Shown here piece after piece: positions 1 through 5,168 of a stretch of DNA of 6,664 bases (positions are counted from its first letter, which is position 1; every line of letters starts with the position of its first letter). A program made the translations under genes and the position numbers. The DNA comes from Pseudomonadota bacterium (GTDB lineage Bacteria; Pseudomonadota; Alphaproteobacteria; Sphingomonadales; Sphingomonadaceae): positions 1 to 6,664 of the forward strand of contig CANJKQ010000054.1 of assembly GCA_947474905.1 (NCBI GenBank), given 5' to 3'. A model generated the notes under the pieces. That model made no database searches. It saw only the letters and a list, made by a program, of their open reading frames with translations, and was not told where the DNA came from.

Positions 1-1133
1 ATTTTGACGAAACCCATTATGTCCCCGCCGCGCAGGCGCTGCTTGCGCTGAGCGGGCCGACCAATATCGAACACCCGCTCTTCGCCAAGGAGTTGATCGC
101 AGCGGGAATCCTGATGCTGGGGGATAACGCTTGGGGCTGGCGCGTGCCGATGACGCTGAGCGGCGCGGCCACGGTGATGGCGCTGTTTGCCATCGGCTGG
201 CAGCTTTGGGGCAATATCCGGCCGGCGCTGGTCGCGGCGTTGATCGCGCTGACCGGTTTTACCCTGTTCATCGAGGCGCGCGTCGCGATGCTCGACGGGC
301 CGATGGCCGCGCTGGCGCTGGGCGGGGTTGCAGTGCTGCTGGCGGCAGCGACCGCGGCGCGCGCGCAGCGTTTGGTCGTGTTGAGCGGGGTGATGTTCGG
401 GCTGGCGGTCGCGTCGAAATGGGCGGCGCTGCCATGGTTCGCGGTGGCGGCGGTCGGGCTTGGCGTGGCGACGGCGCAGCAGCGCGCGCTGTTTGGCGGT
501 GCTAGACCGGTGGCGGCGCTGGCGCGCTTCATCGCCCCGGCGATGCTCGCCTATTTCGCGACCTTCCTGCCCGCCTTTTTTTACCGCACCGACCCGCTGA
601 CGCTGGCGACGATCCTGCCGTTTCAGGCCGATATGTATGCGCGCCAGACATTGCCGTTGCCGTCGCACCCCTATCAATCGAGCTGGTGGAGCTGGCCCCT
701 GGACCTCAGGCCAATCTGGTATCTGTACGAGCCGGTCGATGGTGTCGAGCGCGGGGTGCTGATGCTGGGCAATCCGGCGGTGATGTGGGGCGGGCTAGTC
801 GCGCTCGCCTATGGCGCGGTGGCAGGCGCGCGCCGCCGCTCCTGGCCGCTGCTTGCCCCGGTGCTGTTATGGGCGGGCGCTTACCTGCCCTGGATCATCA
901 TTCCCAAGAAAATCGGCTTTTTCTATTATTATTACGGCGCCAGCCTGTGCCTGCCGCTGGCGATTGCCGGGATGGCGCACGCACTGGACCCGCATGACCG
1001 GCGGCGGCTCGGCTGGATCGCGCTTGGCATCAGCGCGGGGCTGTTTGCGTGGTTCTACCCCATCCTGTCCGCCGCCGCGCTCGACAACGACCAAGCATTT
1101 CTGCGCTGGATGTGGCTGGCGAGCTGGCCCTGA
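1..1133 (+). CDS. PMT-family (GT39-like) membrane glycosyltransferase, 5' truncated
   Basis: The reading frame is open from base 3 and ends at TGA 1131-1133, giving 376 visible residues; the true start lies left of the window. The family transfers a sugar from a lipid-phosphate carrier to protein or envelope acceptors in the inner membrane. Visible family signatures are FDETHY at residues 1-6 (the acidic DE pair of the first periplasmic loop), EHPLFAK at 23-29 (the HPP-like motif), EARVAMLDGPM at 91-101, SKW at 138-140, and SSWWSWPLDLRPIWY at 226-240. At least eight hydrophobic helices follow, for example near 48-68, 74-90, 100-118, 124-156, 173-192, 252-275, 281-300, 306-326 and 336-360. The end is the short tail RWMWLASWP. 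Probably only a few dozen N-terminal residues are missing. The acceptor and donor cannot be deduced; an ArnT-like or other phospholipid-carrier-dependent transferase is the alternative. It faces leuB convergently. Confidence 0.85.
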   Translation, partial: FDETHYVPAAQALLALSGPTNIEHPLFAKELIAAGILMLGDNAWGWRVPMTLSGAATVMALFAIGWQLWGNIRPALVAALIALTGFTLFIEARVAMLDGPMAALALGGVAVLLAAATAARAQRLVVLSGVMFGLAVASKWAALPWFAVAAVGLGVATAQQRALFGGARPVAALARFIAPAMLAYFATFLPAFFYRTDPLTLATILPFQADMYARQTLPLPSHPYQSSWWSWPLDLRPIWYLYEPVDGVERGVLMLGNPAVMWGGLVALAYGAVAGARRRSWPLLAPVLLWAGAYLPWIIIPKKIGFFYYYYGASLCLPLAIAGMAHALDPHDRRRLGWIALGISAGLFAWFYPILSAAALDNDQAFLRWMWLASWP

Positions 1134-1143
1134 AGACTATTGG

Positions 1144-1226
1144 CCGTTCGTCCCGAGCACCGTCGAGGGACGGGAGGTCTCGCAGAGGTCAACCTACCGT
1201 GTCTCGACTGCGCTCGACACGAACGG
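1144..1226. repeat. Palindromic intergenic repeat (REP/BIME-like), two inverted arms
   Basis: Two 30-nt arms, 1144-1173 and 1197-1226, are inverted copies that match at 24 of 30 positions, with a 23-nt spacer. Each arm begins (read inward) with CCGTTCG and contains its own 6-bp hairpin: CGTCCC/GGGACG in the left arm and CGTGTC/GACACG in the right. The loops are alike (GAG....GTCGA). Of the six differences, four are compensating changes in two stem base pairs and two lie in the loop. The element occupies most of the 115-bp gap between the stop codons of the PMT-like gene and leuB. Such elements are, to my recollection, frequent in sphingomonad genomes. Confidence 0.85.
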
Positions 1227-1236
1227 GTCGGTTTTT
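1197..1236 (+). terminator. Possible terminator for the PMT-like gene, built on the repeat
   Basis: The right hairpin arm (stem CGTGTC/GACACG, 1198-1221) is followed by AACGGGTCGG and five T residues at 1232-1236. A smaller alternative stem CGAC (1215-1218) with GTCG (1227-1230) lies one base from the T-run. The two whole repeat arms could also pair with each other into one long stem ending six bases before the T-run. A hairpin plus T-run 100 bp after the stop of a convergent gene pair is a plausible Rho-independent terminator. The reverse direction has only a short A-run, so termination of leuB is less clear. Confidence 0.4.
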
Positions 1237-1248
1237 CGCTCTTCGCCC

Positions 1249-2292
1249 TCAAAGCTCCGTCAGCACAGCGTCTGTCATGTACTCGGTCGAGAGCGTGCCG
1301 CCCAGATCGGCCGTTCGCGCGCCTGCCGCCAGCGCGGCCGCGACTGCCGCTTCGATCCGGTCGGCCGCCGCGCCTTTGCTCAGGGAATGGCGCAGCAGCA
1401 TCGCCGCCGACAGGATCGCCGCGCAGGGATTGGCCTTGCCCTGGCCGGCAATGTCGGGCGCGGACCCGTGGATCGGCTCATACAACCCCTTGCCGCTCGC
1501 ATCGAGCGAGGCGGACGGCAACAGCCCGATCGACCCCACGCACATGCTCGCCTGATCCGACAGGATGTCGCCGAACAAATTGCCCGTCACGATCACGTCG
1601 AACTGGCCGGGCGCGCGCACCAGCTGCATCGCGGCGTTGTCGACATACAGGTGACTGAGCTCGACGTCGGGATAGGCGGCGGCCACCTCAATCACCACGT
1701 CGCGCCACAATTGCGAGGTTTCAAGCACATTGGCCTTGTCGACCGAGCACAGCTTGCCGCGCCGCCGCGCCGCCGCCTGAAAGCCGATATAGGCAATGCG
1801 GCGCACCTCGGCTTCGTCATAGCGCATCACGTCATAGCCTTCGCGCAGGCCGGTAGCGGTGGTGCGCATGCCCTTTTCGCCGAAATAGACGTCGCCGTTC
1901 AGCTCGCGGACGATGAGCAGATCGATCGAGCGGGCAATATCGGGCTTCAGCGCCGATGCTTCCTCCAGCCCCGGGAAAAGGCGCGCGGGCCGAAGATTGG
2001 CAAACAGCGTCAATTCCTTGCGCAGCCCCAATATCGCCTGTTCGGGGCGCAGCGCGCGGGGCAACGCGTCGCAGCGGGGATCACCGACCGCCCCGAACAG
2101 GATGGCATCGGCGCGATGCGCCAGCGCCAGCGTTTCCGGCGGCAGGGGGTGACCCGCCAGGTGATAGGCCGCGCCGCCAACCGGGGCCTCCTCAAAGGTC
2201 AGCCCAAGCCCCAGCGCCTCCAGCACCCGCCGGGCGGCGTGCGTCACTTCCGGGCCGATGCCATCGCCAGGCAAGAGAGCGATCAGCGCCAT
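1249..2292 (-). CDS. leuB: 3-isopropylmalate dehydrogenase
   Basis: This enzyme performs the NAD-dependent oxidative decarboxylation of 3-isopropylmalate in leucine biosynthesis, in the cytoplasm. The 347-residue product is of normal family length. It shows the N-terminal signature [10 protein letters not shown] (7-16), the substrate-binding arginines R91, R101 and R129, the catalytic Y136 (in VYFGE) and K186 (in VDKAN), and the metal-binding aspartates D218 (YVDN), D242 and D246 (GDILSD). The NAD-site motif HGSAPDIAG is at 275-283. Residue 133-134 reads GD where many homologues have GG. I chose ATG 2292 because [11 protein letters not shown] is the normal family N-terminus. The frame stays open upstream to a TTG at 2421, but that extension is translated repeat DNA. 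The ribosome-binding site is weak (CGGA about 10 nt upstream). leuB is third in line after the acetyltransferase gene and recO, and may be co-transcribed with them. Confidence 0.97.
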   Translation of the reverse strand: MALIALLPGDGIGPEVTHAARRVLEALGLGLTFEEAPVGGAAYHLAGHPLPPETLALAHRADAILFGAVGDPRCDALPRALRPEQAILGLRKELTLFANLRPARLFPGLEEASALKPDIARSIDLLIVRELNGDVYFGEKGMRTTATGLREGYDVMRYDEAEVRRIAYIGFQAAARRRGKLCSVDKANVLETSQLWRDVVIEVAAAYPDVELSHLYVDNAAMQLVRAPGQFDVIVTGNLFGDILSDQASMCVGSIGLLPSASLDASGKGLYEPIHGSAPDIAGQGKANPCAAILSAAMLLRHSLSKGAAADRIEAAVAAALAAGARTADLGGTLSTEYMTDAVLTEL

Positions 2293-2300
2293 CACCAAAT

Positions 2301-2384
2301 CCGTTCGGGCTGAGCCAGTCGAAGCCCCGTTCGGCTTGGACGGCAGGAAAAGGATCGGCCCTTCGACAATCTCAGGGCGAACGG
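2301..2384. repeat. Second palindromic repeat of the same family, in the leuB leader
   Basis: Two inverted 27-nt arms, 2301-2327 and 2358-2384, match at 20 of 27 positions across a 30-nt spacer. Each carries the head CCGTTCG and a 5-bp hairpin: GGGCT/AGCCC in the left arm and GCCCT/AGGGC in the right. The loops are GAG...GTCGA. Four of the seven differences are compensating changes in two stem pairs; the other three lie in the loop. A third CCGTTCGG head begins at 2327 in the spacer. The element fills most of the recO-leuB gap and starts only 9 bp before the leuB start codon, so its hairpin would lie in the leuB 5' leader. Confidence 0.85.
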
Positions 2385-2413
2385 GAACCTGGTTTGTGGC
2401 AAGCCATGGCAGA

Positions 2414-3145
2414 TCACGCAACTGCCCGTTTCAGCCGGTCAATCAGCCGCGCCCGCGCCGCCAGTGTTTCCGCCTGTCGATCGGTCAGCACATCGCGCGC
2501 CAGAAAATGGCCAGTGATTGCCAGCGCCGCCAGGATATTGGGCCAGTCCGCCTCGCCGCCTGCCCGTAGAAAATCGGGCAGGCGCAGCAATCGCGCTTCA
2601 TGGCCCGCCGCCGCTGCGCGGCTGACCGCGCCGCCGCTTTTGGGCGATACCCAGCCCAGGTCATCGCGCGCGCCCGTCGCGACACAGCGGGTAAGGTCGA
2701 GACCGAAGCCCAGCGCCGCCAGCAACAACAGCTCATACCGCGCCAGCGCCGCCGCCCAGCCGCGCGCCGCCGGCGCAGCCTCCACCGCGCTCAGCACGCC
2801 GCCCAAGGCGTCAAACACGGCAGGATAAGGCTGGTTTTCGGGCAGCGCCGTCACGGTCAGCACGCTCAGCCAGTCCAGCGCGGCGGCGGGCAAGGGTTCG
2901 GCATGGAGTGGGGCCAGGCTATGGACCAGTTCCACGGTCAGCGCAGGCAATTGTTCATCGGTGCGCGCGCGCCATTCGCCCAGCACCTGATTGGCCGGTT
3001 GCAGCACGGGCCGCAGGCGGCGCGATCGCCCGCCGCGCACATAGCCGGCAATCACGCCCTGCTCGCGCGTCAGCCCGCGCACGATAGCGCCGTGTTCGCC
3101 ATGCGCGCGGATCGCAAGGACAATGGCCTGGGTGCGCAGCTGCAT
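2414..3145 (-). CDS. recO: DNA repair protein RecO
   Basis: RecO is a cytoplasmic recombination mediator that works with RecR (and RecF) to load RecA on SSB-coated single-stranded DNA and anneals complementary strands. The 243-residue product has the family layout. An N-terminal OB-fold covers about 1-75, with [33 protein letters not shown] (34-46), LQPANQV (48-54) and [11 protein letters not shown] helical C-terminal domain follows, with [12 protein letters not shown] (140-151), [11 protein letters not shown] (165-175), LRLPDFL (187-193) and a basic end [10 protein letters not shown]. It has a single cysteine (C154), so it lacks the four-cysteine zinc site found in some RecO proteins. The ATG at 3145 is well fixed because an in-frame TAG stands only four codons upstream (3155-3157). 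No strong ribosome-binding site is visible. The gene starts 45 bp after the acetyltransferase stop, so the two are probably in one transcript. Confidence 0.96.
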   Translation of the reverse strand: MQLRTQAIVLAIRAHGEHGAIVRGLTREQGVIAGYVRGGRSRRLRPVLQPANQVLGEWRARTDEQLPALTVELVHSLAPLHAEPLPAAALDWLSVLTVTALPENQPYPAVFDALGGVLSAVEAAPAARGWAAALARYELLLLAALGFGLDLTRCVATGARDDLGWVSPKSGGAVSRAAAAGHEARLLRLPDFLRAGGEADWPNILAALAITGHFLARDVLTDRQAETLAARARLIDRLKRAVA

Positions 3146-3190
3146 CGCGCCGGGCTAGAACGCCCGCCCGCCGACAGCAAGCGGCGGCGA

Positions 3191-4156
3191 TTATCCGCGT
3201 CGGCGCGACGGCAGCCGGATGGCGCGGCCCAGCGGCGCCAGCGCCTGTCGCGCGCGATGATAGCGACCGAACAATGCCCCCGCGACCCGATTGGCCAGCG
3301 ATGGCCGCAACAGGATGACGTCGACGCTCGCCAGGCCGCCATTGGCGATATCGGCAAACAGGCGCGCGCCCGCACCGAAATCGACGCGGCGCCAGCGCCC
3401 CTCCCCAAACAGATCGCGCACCGCATCGAGCAACAGCAGCGCGCGCGGCGCCAGATCGGCAAAGGCCGGATCCTCGCCGAAATAATCGAGGCGCACGCCA
3501 TCGCCGACGATGCTGGCAACCAGATAGGCGGCCGGTTCGCCCGCAATGCTGAGCAGCCAGGCGCGCAAATTGCCCTGCGCCGCCAGCGTCGCGAGGCGCG
3601 CCTCGCTTGCCGCATCGATCGCAAGGGCACCGGGCAGCCGGTGATGCGGCGCGCGGCGGGCGATGCGATGGACCTGGTCGATCAACGAGTCGACGTCCCC
3701 CGGCGCACCACAACGCGTGACCGGCACGACCCCGCCAGACAGCGCCGCGATCCGTTCGCCATGCTGCGTCAACGCATCGCGCACGCGCGGCGGCAGCATC
3801 GCGACATAACGATCAAAGCGCCCCGACAAATCGGCATAGGTGCGAATATGGTGGCGGCGCTCGATCGCGATCATGCCGCTCTGGGTTGCAAGGTCATGGG
3901 CCCGATCAACGGCAAGCCCGCCAACCGCATATCCCTGCGCTTCCCGGCCCAGCGGCGGCAACACCGGCAAGCGACCGGCGAGCGCTTCGTTCAGTGCAAC
4001 CGCGACCGGGATCAGGCGCGGCTGTAGCGCGCGGAGAGTTGCGTCGTTAACGCGGGCGGGCAGCGGCGCGGCGGGCACATCGCGGCGCGCATGGTCCGCC
4101 GCGCTCGCCCGTTTCCGCCACCGCTCCACCCCGAACGCCCCTGCGATCGATGCCAT
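3191..4156 (-). CDS. GNAT-fold (BioF2/CelD-like) acetyltransferase family protein
   Basis: I recognise the fold but not a specific function. From ATG 4156 the protein has 321 residues, no signal peptide and no membrane helix. The C-terminal half resembles the BioF2-like/CelD acetyltransferase domain. It has a strand pair LRAWLLSIAGEPAAYLVASI (197-216), then VRLDYFGEDPAFADLAPRALLLLDAVRDLF (221-250, given here as two parts: strand plus helix), then RRVDFGAGARLFADIANGG (256-274), where DFG plus a later aromatic is typical of the family. The N-terminal half includes DRAHDLATQSGM and RTYADLSGRFDRYVAMLP, which fits a first, more diverged GNAT repeat. The C-terminus is basic (RLPSRRRG). I prefer ATG 4156 because it has GGGGA seven bases upstream; ATG 4237 would add 27 residues but has no visible ribosome-binding site. 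Relatives often act on envelope glycans or amino-acid conjugates, but no substrate can be named. It precedes recO. Confidence 0.68.
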   Translation of the reverse strand: MASIAGAFGVERWRKRASAADHARRDVPAAPLPARVNDATLRALQPRLIPVAVALNEALAGRLPVLPPLGREAQGYAVGGLAVDRAHDLATQSGMIAIERRHHIRTYADLSGRFDRYVAMLPPRVRDALTQHGERIAALSGGVVPVTRCGAPGDVDSLIDQVHRIARRAPHHRLPGALAIDAASEARLATLAAQGNLRAWLLSIAGEPAAYLVASIVGDGVRLDYFGEDPAFADLAPRALLLLDAVRDLFGEGRWRRVDFGAGARLFADIANGGLASVDVILLRPSLANRVAGALFGRYHRARQALAPLGRAIRLPSRRRG

Positions 4157-4281
4157 CCCCGGTTCCCCATTGTCATCCCCGCCCGCGACTATGGCGGCGC
4201 TGGCAAAGGCTGCCAAGCCGGGTCCTGTGGTTAACATATTGAGACTGTTTCGTCAGCGGACAGTTTGGCGGCCCGTTGCTG

Positions 4282-4321
4282 GCCGGGAACCAATCTTTGC
4301 CGCCAGCGGTTCGGCAACCGC
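4282..4321 (+). promoter_or_regulatory. Overlapping inverted repeats in the barrel-gene leader
   Basis: A perfect 6-bp hairpin GCGGTT-CGGC-AACCGC lies at 4306-4321. It overlaps a second perfect 6-bp hairpin, TTGCCG (4297-4302) with CGGCAA (4312-4317). The shared segment GGTTCGGC (4308-4315) can also pair with GCCG..AACC (4282-4285 and 4288-4291) around a two-base bulge. These pairings exclude one another. The element ends 39 nt before the start codon of the barrel gene, so it could be a leader RNA switch or a protein operator. In such GC-rich DNA it could also be chance. Confidence 0.3.
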
Positions 4322-4345
4322 GTCGTTCATCACGGCCTGTTTTCC

Positions 4346-4352
4346 AAGAGGG
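4346..4352 (+). promoter_or_regulatory. Ribosome-binding site of the barrel gene
   Basis: AAGAGGG stands eight bases before ATG 4361. It is the best Shine-Dalgarno match in the window. It fixes the start at the methionine that opens a clear signal peptide, rather than at an upstream in-frame TTG (4265) that would add 32 residues with no export logic. Confidence 0.75.
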
Positions 4353-4360
4353 CTAAGCCA

Positions 4361-5146
4361 ATGCGTATCCTGACTTTCCTCACCAGCTGTGCCGTCGTGC
4401 CGCTGTCCGTCGTGCCCGCCGCCGCGCTCGCGCAGGGGCAGACCACGCCCGCGCCCACGCCGGTGCCGTCGCAAGATCAGACGGTGCCCGCCCCCGGACA
4501 GACCACCACCACGACCACGCCCGCGCCCGACCAGGGGACCACGGCGGCGACTCCCGCACAGGACCAGAGCGCCGCGCCTGCGACCACGCAATCCACGGCC
4601 ACCAGCGCTGCTGACAGCGAAAGCGCCGCCGCCAACGGCTCGACCTTCCGGGGCTTCCGGCTTGAAGGGCAAGTGGGGTGGGATCGCTTTGCGGCGCTGG
4701 GTCGCGACCGCAACAGCCTGGGCTATGGGGGCGAATTCGGCTTTGACGGCAAGCTGGGGCCGCTCGTCATTGGCCCGTCGTTCAACTACTGGCGCGGCGA
4801 CGACACGGTCATCTGCGCGGCAGCGAGGGGCGGCCAGCGCTGCGCCACCAGCTATCGTGAGCTGGGCGCGACGGTGCGGGTCGGGGTGCAGGTCGCCCCG
4901 GCATTGCTGGTCTATGGCAAGGGCGGTTACGTCAACAATACGCATCGCCAGCAATTCATCAGCAGCGCCACCAACGGCGCCGGCCAATATGATATCCGCG
5001 ACGACGCCGATGGCTGGCAAGCGGGTGGCGGCGCCGAGCTGTCATTGGGCCGCCATTTCTTTGTCGATGCCGAATATCGCTATTCTTCCTATAACGACAA
5101 CACCCATCGCCAGCGCGTGCTGGGCGGGTTCGGCATCCGATTCTAG
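4361..5146 (+). CDS. Outer-membrane beta-barrel protein with Thr/Pro/Gln-rich linker
   Basis: This is a 261-residue exported protein. A Sec signal peptide spans residues 1-24, with likely cleavage after AALA and mature start QGQTT. Residues 25-95 form a low-complexity linker rich in Thr, Pro, Ala and Gln. Residues 96-261 look like a small barrel of the OmpA-like/porin family. Eight amphipathic stretches fit strands, near 97-109, 119-130, 133-145, 164-176, 181-193, 218-229, 232-244 and 249-261, and the chain ends in GGFGIRF with the C-terminal Phe used by the BAM machinery. C152 and C161 fall in the predicted second outer loop and may form a disulfide. NTHRQ occurs twice (193-197 and 247-251), after strands 5 and 7. 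No OmpA peptidoglycan-binding domain is present. A structural or adhesion role is possible, but no function is proven. It is a single-gene unit, divergent from the acetyltransferase gene and convergent with uvrC. Confidence 0.85.
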   Translation: MRILTFLTSCAVVPLSVVPAAALAQGQTTPAPTPVPSQDQTVPAPGQTTTTTTPAPDQGTTAATPAQDQSAAPATTQSTATSAADSESAAANGSTFRGFRLEGQVGWDRFAALGRDRNSLGYGGEFGFDGKLGPLVIGPSFNYWRGDDTVICAAARGGQRCATSYRELGATVRVGVQVAPALLVYGKGGYVNNTHRQQFISSATNGAGQYDIRDDADGWQAGGGAELSLGRHFFVDAEYRYSSYNDNTHRQRVLGGFGIRF

Positions 5147-5156
5147 CGGTCACCCG

Positions 5157-5168
5157 GGGCCGAAGCCC
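5157..5168 (-). terminator. Small UUCG-loop hairpin at the end of uvrC
   Basis: On the minus strand the last base of the uvrC stop codon begins GGGC-TTCG-GCCC, a 4-bp stem closed by the very stable C(UUCG)G tetraloop. It has no T-run after it, so it is at best a weak terminator or a 3'-end stabiliser. It sits in the 21-bp gap between the convergent barrel gene and uvrC, where no better terminator is visible. Confidence 0.3.

Larger units (their letters stand above)
4157..4360. other. Divergent intergenic region between the acetyltransferase and barrel genes
   Basis: These 204 bp separate two divergent start codons and should hold promoters for both transcripts. The most AT-rich, promoter-like patch is about 4228-4250 (GGTTAACATATTGAGACTG). 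I could not fit convincing -35/-10 pairs with normal spacing in either direction. The half nearest the barrel gene holds overlapping inverted repeats, listed separately. No small gene or RNA with a recognisable family is visible. Confidence 0.5.

Noticed and set aside
17..532. A 171-codon minus-strand frame antisense to the PMT-like gene
   Set aside because: It is Ala/Ser/Thr/Pro-rich with no motif, and the + strand carries clear PMT family signatures over the same bases.
811..2313. A 500-codon open frame on the + strand, mostly antisense to leuB
   Set aside because: Its product is Arg/Ala/Gln/His-rich with no recognisable motif, while the opposite strand encodes a complete LeuB with all catalytic residues. 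Long antisense frames are usual in GC-rich DNA.
2600..4027. A 475-codon open frame on the + strand, antisense to recO and the acetyltransferase gene
   Set aside because: The composition is Arg/Gln/Ala-rich and shows no domain. It crosses two well-supported minus-strand genes and has no ribosome-binding site logic.
4157..4237. Upstream ATG 4237 as the start of the acetyltransferase
   Set aside because: It has no visible ribosome-binding site and adds 27 residues without family resemblance; ATG 4156 has GGGGA at good spacing. It remains possible.
4309..4328. Two GTTC motifs suggesting an alphaproteobacterial LexA (SOS) box
   Set aside because: The spacing between them is 12 bases rather than the required 7, and the neighbouring gene is not a repair gene.
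4361..4390. Lipobox-like LTSC at residues 7-10 of the barrel protein
   Set aside because: The cysteine is too early for a lipoprotein signal, the hydrophobic core continues after it, and a normal signal peptidase I site (AALA before Q25) follows.
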